Below are positions 8,909 through 18,238 of a stretch of 32,946 nucleotides of DNA, in pieces. The stretch is from assembly GCA_016284635.1 (NCBI GenBank), contig JAEEPF010000022.1, forward strand, positions 1-32,946, given 5' to 3'. Numbering within the stretch: position 1 is the first letter of the stretch; each line of letters begins with the position of its first letter. A model generated the notes under the pieces. It was not told the DNA's origin and ran no database searches. It saw only the letters and a list, made by a program, of their open reading frames with translations. The translations under genes and the position numbers were made by a program. The DNA is from Prevotella sp. (lineage in GTDB: Bacteria; Bacteroidota; Bacteroidia; Bacteroidales; Bacteroidaceae).

Positions 8909-11900
8909 ATGAAAATGAAAAGAACAATAGGCATCAGAAGCCAAAAGAGTTTTATGAGACGGGCAGTGATGACAGTGCTGCTTGCAATGATAACCATGAT
9001 GGCGTGGGCTGCCAAGCCTGTTACCAACTTGGACGCTTGTCGCGGAGAGGCTTACAGCATCTACGTAAGTGGTTGGGCTTTCGACAAAGACGCACCTGAC
9101 TATAGCCTCAGCGTGAAGGTATATGTCTATACCGACGCAGCGTGCAAGAACCAATATGCATACAAGAAACTGGCTACCGGCTATGTGGACAGGCCTGACG
9201 TGGTAACGGCGCACAGCCTGCCGAGTGGCTCTAAGCCCGGCTTCGAGGGCCGCATCCCCATCACGGATCCCGGCACCTATTACGTGAAGGTGTTTGCCAT
9301 CGACATCGACCAGTGGGGCGATGACGTTGCCAATAGCAGTACTGAGATGAGCCATTCCTTCAACCCCGTGACCGTGACGACCCTCACGACCATCGGCTCG
9401 GCAGCCGATTGGAACACCTTTGTCACTGTCATAAAAAGTGGCGGCGAGGACTTTGCCGGCAAGACGGTGACGTTGACAGCCGACATCCCCACCGCTGCGG
9501 AGATAGCGGCGGGCACGACAGCCGTCACGACGATTACCGGCGAGAACAAAGCCTTCTGCGGCACGTTCGACGGTCAGGGCCATACCATCAACGTTGATCT
9601 TAACGTTTCCGGCAACATAGCGGAAGGTCTCTTCAGCAATGTGAAGGGAGCCACCATCAAGGACCTCACCGTCACGGGCACCATCAACAACACTGGCATG
9701 TACGCTGGCGGACTGGTGGGTACTGCCAAGGGAGCGACCATCCAGAACTGCACCTTTGCCGCCACCATCAATAGCTCTGGTAATGAGATAGGCGCCTTCG
9801 TGGGCGGCTGCAGCCAGATAGATGCCGACACCCCTGGCAACCTGACGCTGCAGGACTGCATCTTCAGTGGCAGCATTCATATCACAGGTTCCTACGGCGA
9901 CAGCAAATCCGCCGGCTTGGTGTCGGTATGGAACAACACATCGCTCACCATCAGCAACTGCCTCGTCAAGGGTTCGTTCTCCAGCGAACGTTCCGGCGCC
10001 CAGTTCTATCCTATCGCCTTCAAGACGGCTGGCGTTACCGTCACGGCCAACGTCAGCGGTGCCTACTACCTGAACACCCTCCCCGTCACCACCTCCGGCT
10101 CCAATTTCATCTCCGGTGCCGAGGGCATGGCGGTGAGCAATACCGTAACGCCGGAGCGTGACCGTCCCTTCGTGGCGGTCGACGGCAATACATACTATGC
10201 CATGTCCTCAAACCACATCATCGAGGACGGTATCAGCTCAACGGCAGATTGGATTAACTTTGTGGCGTTGGTGAACGAGGGTACCGAATCCTTTGAAGGG
10301 CAGACCGTGAAGCTGAAGTCAGACATCTGCATATCGTCGATGGTGGGCACAAGCGACCACCCTTTCTGCGGCACGTTCGACGGAGACGGCAAGACAATGA
10401 CTGTTGATATCAATACAATAGAGACATACGCGGCTCCATTCCACTATATTGACGGAGCAACGATTAAGAACCTCACCGTTGAGGGCCACGTCACAAGCAA
10501 TTCCACGGACTACGTAAACTACGCTGCAGGATTCGTGGGTGTTTGTGGTAGTACAGGGGTGAACACTATCACTAATTGTATTGTCAATACTGATGTGAGC
10601 GTTGATGCCAGTGGGAACAATCCTATTACTTTTGCTGGTGGTATCATATACCTCTTGAAGGGTAGTCTGACGATGGAGCGTTGCGTCTATGGTGGCACCA
10701 TCAGTGGTTTTCAATACGAATCGGGCGGATTTATTGGCGAATTAGATGCGAACACAATAACACTTATTCTCACCAACTGCATATTCAGGGGTGTATTCTC
10801 ACCTGGAAAAAACGGAAAATATAACCCCATAGTCATGTCGGGATATTGTAAAAACTTGAATGCCTCAATAAGCGACACCTACTATCTTAACACCGCTGCC
10901 CCCACATTTGTTTATGATACTTTATCCGAACTCACGGGAACACCAGTGAGTGCGACCTTTGTAGAAGGTAAGTGGGAAATCCCCGTGACATTAATCGATG
11001 GCAACATCTATTATCTGCACGGAAAAAGTCTGCCTTATTCCTACGGCTTCGAGAATAACGATCTGGATGCAGAGGGCTGGAGCACTTCATCTTTCTATAT
11101 TCGAATAACTGCTGGTGGTCATAACCATACCCAGGGTCTTTGCTTTAAAGAAAATAATGAACTACAGTACTTGATTTCCCCCGAACTTGACGGGAAAGCT
11201 GCAATGAAAGTATCGTTCTATTATTATTCCACGGCTACCACTGAGGAGGAAATCATCATTCCTGCCCGAGTGGGATATTCCATGACCACCAAGAGCATCG
11301 ATGCTTTCACTTGGGTTGATGCAAATCTTCCTCCTGCAAATCTCGGTTGGTTCTTATATGAAAACGAGTTTCCCGCAGGCACAAAATATGTTGCTTTGGA
11401 AGTTGATATTCCAGAAAGTTCATACTATAACAGGGCTCTTGATGTTGACGACTTCCTTTTTGAGGTGTCTGGTAACCTGCCACCGGCAAATCTCACAGTG
11501 AGCAATATAACAGGCCAGTGTGCTACGGTATCATGGGATGCTCCTCAGACAAATAATACTATCACGGGCTATGTATACAAATACAAGAAAGACAGCGATG
11601 AAAACTGGTCGGAAGAATTCACGACAAACTCTACTACTGTTACGCTCACTGGGCTGATAGACGACACATCATATGAATTCCGCGTGTCGGCACTCTATGG
11701 CAGCAATAACGACTTTTATTGCACCACTACGAAATTCACAACACCAATTGTTTACCAATCCCCCGTCAACTTGGCTATTAGCAGTATCACTTACCTAAGT
11801 GCTACGCTTACATGGGAGGCTCCAGAAACTGGGACGGGCACAACCCTTCTTGGTTATGGTTATCAGTATAGAAAGCAGGGCGACGAAGATTGGTCAGAGG

Positions 11901-14900
11901 AAATTTCAGTGAATAATACTACCACTACTATCGAAGGGCTGTCAGACAATACACGATATGAGTTCAGATTGAGAGCATTATATGACGGCAGTCATGTGAG
12001 TAGGTTTACAAACATCAGTTTTATTATAGGCGATGCCATTCGTGTAACAGCTGGAACTAAAACAATGGATGCCGTTCACAGAGTGATGGACGATGTTACC
12101 ATCAATGACCGTATCACCATCAATGGCGACGTAACGCTCATTCTTGATGAGGGGAAAACCCTTAATGCCACCAGTGGCATCAAGTTGTCGGCTGGGAACA
12201 AACTGACAATTAAGGGAAAAGGCACACTTAATGCAGACGCTTCCAGTTATCCTGGGGCTGGAATTGGCTCAGATAATGTTGGCATACTGGTAATCGAGGA
12301 CGGTATAATCAATGTCCGAGGTGGTTATCGCGCTGCTGGTATTGGCGGTTCAAACTTCTGTAGTAATGGTGGATCAATTACCATTAATGGCGGAACTATT
12401 AATGCAACTGGCGGTTATGAAGGTGCTGGCATTGGTGGTGGATCTGCAAATGGAGAAGAAAACTACGGCATTTGTGGTACTATCACCATCAATGGTGGAA
12501 AGATAACAGCCATAGGAGGCGAAGGGGCTCCAGGAATCGGATCGATGGATGGTGCTCCTATCGGTGGTTCTATCACTCTTGGTTGGACTAATGAAGATGA
12601 TTTTATTTATTCCAGTGGTTACGCCAATGTAACTTCTATTAAATTTGCGAAAGACAAATATTTCTTTTGGTCAGAAAATGGCGTAACTCAAGCTGCTACG
12701 ATAGATAATATCGGTGGCAAGAAGATTGTTCCTCTCAGTGAAGAACTGTCACATAATTTCGACTATATTGCCGTCAGTGGCATAGAACCCTATTATCTTT
12801 ATTCGGGGGATGAAATCAACATAGACTTTATTGTGAAAGACGCAGGAGGAAACGAGTTGGAAAAGGGAACCCATTTCACGGAGTCTTACAGCTCTTTTCC
12901 TGTTAAGGAAAGTGGCAACTATACCCTTACCTTGACCGCCATAGATGGTAGTGGCTATCTGGGCTCCAAAGAATTCAGTTTTACTGTTGGCGATGGCATT
13001 CCCGTAACTGAAGAAACAACAAAGTTGACTTTTTGCCAATACAAGGTTTCGGATGATGTTACTATCGATGATCACATTACCATTAATGGCAACGTGAAGC
13101 TGATTCTTGATGAGGGCAAGACGCTTACGGTCACTAAAGGTATTGAGGTGTCGGGGGGTAATAAGTTGACCATAGAAGGGAAAGGTAAACTCATTGCAAC
13201 GGGATATGGCAATTATTCTGGTATCGGTTCACCAATGTCCGGTATGTTCGGTACTTTGGTTATAAATGACGGTACAATTATAGCTACAGGAGCATTATCT
13301 GCGGCGGGTATCGGTGGTTCTGTCTGCAATACTGGTGGAGGGACAATCTACATCAATGGTGGTCATGTAACTGCCACAGGCGGAAATGGGGGTGCCGGCA
13401 TCGGAGGCGGTTTTGGCGGTGTCTGTGGAACTATCTTCATCAATGGCGGTAAGGTTATTGCCATAGGTGGTAATAATGCGCCAGGTGTTGGCCCTGGAGG
13501 TGGAAGCTCGGGAAAGGGTACAGGTTCAATGACTCTTGGCTGGACCAATACAGACGATTATATCTATGCCAGCAGTTATGACCTGGGAGGAGGCTTCTAT
13601 ATTGCAGAAAACCAGATTCTCTATGATAATTCCGGTAACATTTATAGTGGAAAACTGTCTGAAGAGGAGTTATCCGCCATTCAAGGCAAAGAGCTGAGAG
13701 CCAGAACCTTGATAGTGAGTCTGCCTTATATTCAAGACTTTTCTGACGGCATGGGCGGTTGGATTGCTGTGGATGGTGTTGGCAATACAGGTCTTAATAT
13801 AGGAGCAGACACAAATTTCATGTTTGGCATAAGTGAGTCTTATCAATACCTCATCTCCCCACAACTGGACTTAACCACTGATGTAAAACTATCGTTCTAC
13901 GTCAAGAATTTTGTTGCATATACTATGTCGTTTGATGCTAAATTCCAAGTGGGGGTTTCAACAAAGACCAATAGTATTTCCGATTTTATATGGCAGGAAG
14001 AGTGGATGGCCAGTGGTGGTTCGTCTCGGCTTGTTCAATATTACCTCCCTGCTGAGGTTAAATATGTGGCAATTAAGTACCTTCCTGATCCTGGTAATTA
14101 TTTGTATATCGACAACATCAGCTTTGTGGCGGTTGCGGATGTCAGTCTCGCCGAAGATGCCGACAATGGTGACATCATCAGCGGTGTAGACGGTTACCTT
14201 GCCGACGTGACCCTGCAGGACCGTACACTCTGGACGGACAACGAGTGGAACACACTGTGCCTGCCGTTCTCGATGACCGCCTCACAGATCGCTGGTTCAC
14301 CTCTGGCTGGAGCCGTCATCAAGGAGGTGAACGCTGAGACGTCGAACATGACGGACGGGACGCTGACGCTGAACTTCAAGAGAACCACAAGCATATCGGC
14401 AGGGAAACCCTATATCGTGAAGTGGGCGAATGCTGACCTTGTCATCAGCTCGGAAGCGGATTGGGAGGCGTTTGCCACAAGCGTGGCGGAAGGCGTTAGC
14501 TACTACGCCAAGACCGTGATGCTCGACACCGACCTCACCGTCACGGAAATGGTGAAAGGCTTCTTTACGGGCACCTTCGACGGCAACGGGCATACCATCA
14601 CCCTCGATATAGATTATAAGGAAAGCACGTCGAACCCAGGTCAGGCACTCTTCTATCAACTTAGGAACGCTACCGTCAAGAACCTCCAGACCGAGGGATG
14701 GGTCACCACATCCGGGCATCGCCCTGCCAACATTGCCGTGTACGCCGATGGCACCTCCACCATCAGCAACTGCACCTGTGGGGCATCGATTGAGTCAACC
14801 CTCAAAAACTCATGGGTGGACGGCGGCGCCGTGGTGGCCTGCATCAAGTCAGGAGCCACGCTCAACATCACCGACTGCTATGCCAGAGCGTCCGTTTACT

Positions 14901-15688
14901 ACGAAAATTCCGCCTATTCAGGCGGTGGCGTGGTGGGGTGGACGGAGGACGCCACGGCGACGGCCAACCTGGAGTGCTGCGTGTACGCTCCGACCTGGAT
15001 TGAGATAGAAAAGACAGATAATGATCCCCACTACTTCGTGTCGGGTCCGGGGCAGAAGACACTTTCCAAATGCTTCTACAATGAAACGGCCGAGGAGTCG
15101 GTGCTCACGGCCGAAGGAACGAATTGGGGGGTGTATTATAACACGGATGACCTATGGAGTTATCTGGGCTGGAAGAGAGGCATCAAGCTGCCCAAAGAGG
15201 TTGTAGTCGAGTTCGCCTCCATAGAGGATCCTGTGTTCAAAGACGTGATTATTGAATCAGGGAATACGTCCGTCGTGAACTTCGACGGCGGTCAGTTCAT
15301 CGGCTCATACAGTCCCTTCGCTGATATCAGCGGGCTGCTGCTGGACGACCATAATCCGGATAACGGCGCCTGCCGTGCCGCCCTCAGTCTCAGCAGGGCC
15401 TTCGAGGGCTGGTACACCGACGATGCGCTGACTACGCCCGTCACCACCATCCCCTTTACCTCCAATGGCACCGTGAAGCTCTATGCCAAGTGGAGTATAT
15501 TAGCGGGCGACGTGAACGGCGACGGACTGGTGACGATTACCGACGCGGCGGTGCTGATGGACTATCTCAAGACGGGCCTGGAACCTGCGGGTTTCGTTAA
15601 GGCGGCAGCCGACGTGGACGGCAAGCCTGGCATCACCATGAGCGATGCCGTGGCTATCTTGGAAATGATATTGAATGGCTTACCCTAA
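8909..15688 (+). CDS. Giant mosaic surface protein (2259 aa): GLUG-like beta-helix, cleaved-adhesin-like and FnIII modules, AGIGGG beta-helix repeats, C-terminal dockerin
   Basis: Signal peptide ..RRAVMTVLLAMITMMAWA; three FxGTFDGxGHTI modules; two choice-of-anchor-J-like modules (YSYGFENND..GWS; LPYIQDFSDGMGGW); two FnIII domains; INGGTINATGG.GAGIGGG repeats; FEGWYTDDALT; GDVNGDGLVTITDAAVLMDYL..AILEMIL dockerin. Confidence 0.85.
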   Translation: MKMKRTIGIRSQKSFMRRAVMTVLLAMITMMAWAAKPVTNLDACRGEAYSIYVSGWAFDKDAPDYSLSVKVYVYTDAACKNQYAYKKLATGYVDRPDVVTAHSLPSGSKPGFEGRIPITDPGTYYVKVFAIDIDQWGDDVANSSTEMSHSFNPVTVTTLTTIGSAADWNTFVTVIKSGGEDFAGKTVTLTADIPTAAEIAAGTTAVTTITGENKAFCGTFDGQGHTINVDLNVSGNIAEGLFSNVKGATIKDLTVTGTINNTGMYAGGLVGTAKGATIQNCTFAATINSSGNEIGAFVGGCSQIDADTPGNLTLQDCIFSGSIHITGSYGDSKSAGLVSVWNNTSLTISNCLVKGSFSSERSGAQFYPIAFKTAGVTVTANVSGAYYLNTLPVTTSGSNFISGAEGMAVSNTVTPERDRPFVAVDGNTYYAMSSNHIIEDGISSTADWINFVALVNEGTESFEGQTVKLKSDICISSMVGTSDHPFCGTFDGDGKTMTVDINTIETYAAPFHYIDGATIKNLTVEGHVTSNSTDYVNYAAGFVGVCGSTGVNTITNCIVNTDVSVDASGNNPITFAGGIIYLLKGSLTMERCVYGGTISGFQYESGGFIGELDANTITLILTNCIFRGVFSPGKNGKYNPIVMSGYCKNLNASISDTYYLNTAAPTFVYDTLSELTGTPVSATFVEGKWEIPVTLIDGNIYYLHGKSLPYSYGFENNDLDAEGWSTSSFYIRITAGGHNHTQGLCFKENNELQYLISPELDGKAAMKVSFYYYSTATTEEEIIIPARVGYSMTTKSIDAFTWVDANLPPANLGWFLYENEFPAGTKYVALEVDIPESSYYNRALDVDDFLFEVSGNLPPANLTVSNITGQCATVSWDAPQTNNTITGYVYKYKKDSDENWSEEFTTNSTTVTLTGLIDDTSYEFRVSALYGSNNDFYCTTTKFTTPIVYQSPVNLAISSITYLSATLTWEAPETGTGTTLLGYGYQYRKQGDEDWSEEISVNNTTTTIEGLSDNTRYEFRLRALYDGSHVSRFTNISFIIGDAIRVTAGTKTMDAVHRVMDDVTINDRITINGDVTLILDEGKTLNATSGIKLSAGNKLTIKGKGTLNADASSYPGAGIGSDNVGILVIEDGIINVRGGYRAAGIGGSNFCSNGGSITINGGTINATGGYEGAGIGGGSANGEENYGICGTITINGGKITAIGGEGAPGIGSMDGAPIGGSITLGWTNEDDFIYSSGYANVTSIKFAKDKYFFWSENGVTQAATIDNIGGKKIVPLSEELSHNFDYIAVSGIEPYYLYSGDEINIDFIVKDAGGNELEKGTHFTESYSSFPVKESGNYTLTLTAIDGSGYLGSKEFSFTVGDGIPVTEETTKLTFCQYKVSDDVTIDDHITINGNVKLILDEGKTLTVTKGIEVSGGNKLTIEGKGKLIATGYGNYSGIGSPMSGMFGTLVINDGTIIATGALSAAGIGGSVCNTGGGTIYINGGHVTATGGNGGAGIGGGFGGVCGTIFINGGKVIAIGGNNAPGVGPGGGSSGKGTGSMTLGWTNTDDYIYASSYDLGGGFYIAENQILYDNSGNIYSGKLSEEELSAIQGKELRARTLIVSLPYIQDFSDGMGGWIAVDGVGNTGLNIGADTNFMFGISESYQYLISPQLDLTTDVKLSFYVKNFVAYTMSFDAKFQVGVSTKTNSISDFIWQEEWMASGGSSRLVQYYLPAEVKYVAIKYLPDPGNYLYIDNISFVAVADVSLAEDADNGDIISGVDGYLADVTLQDRTLWTDNEWNTLCLPFSMTASQIAGSPLAGAVIKEVNAETSNMTDGTLTLNFKRTTSISAGKPYIVKWANADLVISSEADWEAFATSVAEGVSYYAKTVMLDTDLTVTEMVKGFFTGTFDGNGHTITLDIDYKESTSNPGQALFYQLRNATVKNLQTEGWVTTSGHRPANIAVYADGTSTISNCTCGASIESTLKNSWVDGGAVVACIKSGATLNITDCYARASVYYENSAYSGGGVVGWTEDATATANLECCVYAPTWIEIEKTDNDPHYFVSGPGQKTLSKCFYNETAEESVLTAEGTNWGVYYNTDDLWSYLGWKRGIKLPKEVVVEFASIEDPVFKDVIIESGNTSVVNFDGGQFIGSYSPFADISGLLLDDHNPDNGACRAALSLSRAFEGWYTDDALTTPVTTIPFTSNGTVKLYAKWSILAGDVNGDGLVTITDAAVLMDYLKTGLEPAGFVKAAADVDGKPGITMSDAVAILEMILNGLP
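12029..12620 (+). repeat. Intragenic repeat module A (Gly-rich beta-helix)
   Basis: GDAIRVT...DDVTINDRITINGDVTLILDEGKTLN...AGIGGG...ITLGWTNEDDFIYSSGY; matched by module B. Confidence 0.8.
12989..13580 (+). repeat. Intragenic repeat module B (Gly-rich beta-helix)
   Basis: GDGIPVT...DDVTIDDHITINGNVKLILDEGKTLT...AGIGGG...MTLGWTNTDDYIYASSY; paralogous to module A. Confidence 0.8.
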
Positions 15689-15743
15689 AGCGTTTAAACT
15701 AAGGGCGTATTCATAAATAATCAAAAAAAGTGCGGGGAATGTG

Positions 15744-15773
15744 CTTGAATCTAAAATAAAATGCCTACTTTTG
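15744..15773 (+). promoter_or_regulatory. Putative Bacteroidota promoter upstream of oadA-like gene
   Basis: CTTG 15744-15747, TACTTTTG 15766-15773. Confidence 0.5.
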
Positions 15774-15809
15774 CAGTTTGTAAGTATATAACTGACAAGA
15801 AAAGCATTT

Positions 15810-17588
15810 ATGAAGAAAAAAATCCAGTTTAGTCTCGTCTATCGGGACATGTGGCAGAGTTCAGGCAAGTTCCAGCCCCGCAAGGACCAGTTGGAGCGCA
15901 TTGCCCCGGTGATCATCGATATGGGCTGCTTCGCCCGAGTGGAAACCAATGGTGGCGCCTTTGAGCAGGTGAACCTGATGGCGGGTGAGAACCCGAACCT
16001 CGCCGTGAGGGCCTTCTGTAAGCCCTTCAACGAGGTGGGCATCAAGACGCACATGCTCGACCGCGGTCTGAACGCCCTGCGAATGTATCCCGTGCCCGAC
16101 GACGTGCGCGCGTTGATGTATAAGGTGAAGCACGCCCAGGGTGTGGACATCACCCGTATCTTCTGCGGACTGAACGACACAAGAAACATCATCCCCAGCA
16201 TCAAGTGGGCGAAGGAGGGCGGTATGACGCCACAGGCTACACTCTGCATCACGACCTCTCCCGTGCATACCGTCGAGTATTACTCAAGGATTGCTGAGGA
16301 GGTGATCGCCGCAGGTGCGGAGGAAATCTGTCTGAAGGATATGGCCGGTATCGGACAGCCCGCTATGCTCGGCGCCCTGACGAAGGCCATCAAGACAAAG
16401 CACCCTGACATCATCGTGCAGTATCACGGTCACTCTGGCCCAGGCCTGTCGATGGCCTCGATCCTCGAGGTGTGTAACAACGGTGCCGACGTGATTGACA
16501 CCGCCATCGAACCGCTGTCGTGGGGTAAGGTGCATCCGGACATCATCTCCGTGCAGTCGATGCTGAAGAACGAGGGCTTCGAGGTGGCTGACCTGAATAT
16601 GAACGCATATATGCAGGCCCGTACGCTGACGCAGGAGTTCATCGACGACTGGCTCGGCTACTTCATCAACCCCGCCAACAAGCACATGAGCTCGCTGCTG
16701 CTCGGTTGCGGACTGCCTGGTGGTATGATGGGTTCGATGATGGCCGATCTTGGCGGTATCATGACGATGATCAACAAGCTGCGTGCCCAGAAGGGTGAGG
16801 CAGAGCTGACGATGGACGATATGCTCGTGAAGCTGTTCAACGAGGTGGAGTACGTATGGCCGAAGGTGGGTTATCCCCCATTGGTGACACCGTTCTCGCA
16901 GTACACAAAGAACATCGCCCTGATGAACCTCTTGACGATGGAGCAGGGCAAGGGCCGCTATGTGATGATGGACGACGCCATCTGGGGTATGATCCTCGGC
17001 AAGAGCGGCAAGGTGCCAGGCGAGATTGCTCCCGAACTGAAGGAACTGGCTGCACAGAAGAAACTGGAGTTCACGGATGTGGATCCCCATACGCTGCTCG
17101 ACAATGCCCTCGACGGCTTCCGCAAGGAGATGGACGAGAACGGCTGGGAATATGGTCCCGACGACGAGGAACTGTTCGAACTGGCTATGCACCCCGAGCA
17201 GTATCGTCCATTCAAGAGCGGTCAGGCGAAGAAGAACCTGCTGGCCGACATCCAGAAGGCGAAGGACGCAAAGCTGGGTGGTGGCAAGAAGATCTCTCAG
17301 GAGGAGATCGACGCCATCAAGCATGCGAAGGCCGACGCCGTGAAGTCTCCGTTAGCCGGACAGCTGATCTGGAGCTTTGGCGGCGAGGGCGTGCCTGCTG
17401 CTTGCATCGAGCCGTTCATCGGTCAGAAGTACAAGGAGGGCGACGTGTTCTGCTATCTCCAGACGAAGTGGGGCGAGATTGTCGAGATCCCCGCTGCTAT
17501 GGGTGGTAAGCTGGTGGACATCAGCGTGAAGCCTGGACAGCAGATCCGTCAGGGAGATACGATAGCTTGGATTGAACGTGAAGCGTAG
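15810..17588 (+). CDS. Oxaloacetate decarboxylase alpha / pyruvate carboxylase subunit B-like carboxyltransferase
   Basis: SLVYRDMWQSSGKFQPRKDQLERIAPVIIDMGC...GVDITRIFCGLNDTRN...CLKDMAGIGQP...QYHGHSGPGLSMASILEVCNNGADVIDTAIEPLSWGKVHPD: carboxyltransferase domain, with C-terminal biotinyl-like domain. Confidence 0.9.
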   Translation: MKKKIQFSLVYRDMWQSSGKFQPRKDQLERIAPVIIDMGCFARVETNGGAFEQVNLMAGENPNLAVRAFCKPFNEVGIKTHMLDRGLNALRMYPVPDDVRALMYKVKHAQGVDITRIFCGLNDTRNIIPSIKWAKEGGMTPQATLCITTSPVHTVEYYSRIAEEVIAAGAEEICLKDMAGIGQPAMLGALTKAIKTKHPDIIVQYHGHSGPGLSMASILEVCNNGADVIDTAIEPLSWGKVHPDIISVQSMLKNEGFEVADLNMNAYMQARTLTQEFIDDWLGYFINPANKHMSSLLLGCGLPGGMMGSMMADLGGIMTMINKLRAQKGEAELTMDDMLVKLFNEVEYVWPKVGYPPLVTPFSQYTKNIALMNLLTMEQGKGRYVMMDDAIWGMILGKSGKVPGEIAPELKELAAQKKLEFTDVDPHTLLDNALDGFRKEMDENGWEYGPDDEELFELAMHPEQYRPFKSGQAKKNLLADIQKAKDAKLGGGKKISQEEIDAIKHAKADAVKSPLAGQLIWSFGGEGVPAACIEPFIGQKYKEGDVFCYLQTKWGEIVEIPAAMGGKLVDISVKPGQQIRQGDTIAWIEREA

Positions 17589-17596
17589 TATTTTCA

Positions 17597-17688
17597 GGCA
17601 CGGATTACACGGCTCTTTAATAAAGAGACACTGCTTTTCTTTGCAACCAGCCGTGTCTTTAATTCATTAAAGCCGTGAAATCCGTGCC
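17597..17688. repeat. Intergenic 18-bp inverted repeat
   Basis: GGCACGGATTACACGGCT (17597-17614) and AGCCGTGAAATCCGTGCC (17671-17688): reverse complements with one mismatch. Confidence 0.9.
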
Positions 17689-17701
17689 AAAGAAATAGAA
17701 T

Positions 17702-18238
17702 ATGGACTATCAGAAAATCATTGACAAATACTATCCTGAGGATGATGATCTCAGGAGACTTCTAATAATTCACAGTCGGCAGGTGGCGGATCGCTGCCTG
17801 CTGATTGCGAAGAAGCACCCGGAACTGAAACTGGACAGCGAGTTCCTCGAAGAAGCGGCGATGCTGCACGATATCGGCATCCGCGAGTGTGACGCGCCGG
17901 GCATCCACTGCCACGGCACGGAGCCCTATATCCGTCACGGTATCATCGGCGGACGGATGTTACGTGAGGATGGGTGGATTCGCCACGCGCGCGTGTGTGA
18001 AAGGCATACGGGCACAGGACTGACGGCGTGGGACATTGAGCAGCAGCAACTGCCCTTGCCCCACGAAGACTATATGCCTGAGGAGCTGGAGGAGCAGGTG
18101 GTGTGTTATGCGGATAAGTTCTATTCGAAGACCAGACCGGACAGCGAGCGTACTGTCGTAGAAGCGATGCGGGCGCTGGAGAAGTTCGGCTGGGACGGCA
18201 TCAAGCGGTTCCAGAAGTGGGTGGATATGTTTGAGTAA
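17702..18238 (+). CDS. HD domain phosphohydrolase
   Basis: LLIIHSRQVADRCL...EEAAMLHDIGIRECDAPGIHCHG: HD signature (H...HD). Confidence 0.92.
   Translation: MDYQKIIDKYYPEDDDLRRLLIIHSRQVADRCLLIAKKHPELKLDSEFLEEAAMLHDIGIRECDAPGIHCHGTEPYIRHGIIGGRMLREDGWIRHARVCERHTGTGLTAWDIEQQQLPLPHEDYMPEELEEQVVCYADKFYSKTRPDSERTVVEAMRALEKFGWDGIKRFQKWVDMFE

Noticed and set aside
8501-9880. 459-aa minus-strand ORF across the junction of the two dockerin genes
   Set aside because: Antisense shadow of two well-supported coding genes; His/Arg/Val-rich composition typical of spurious ORFs opposite GC-rich codons.
12029-13580. Possible CRISPR-like or minisatellite locus
   Set aside because: Repetition is at protein-module level inside one long intact ORF.
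16284-17324. 346-aa minus-strand ORF opposite the oadA-like gene
   Set aside because: His/Gln/Leu-rich antisense artefact of strong codon bias.
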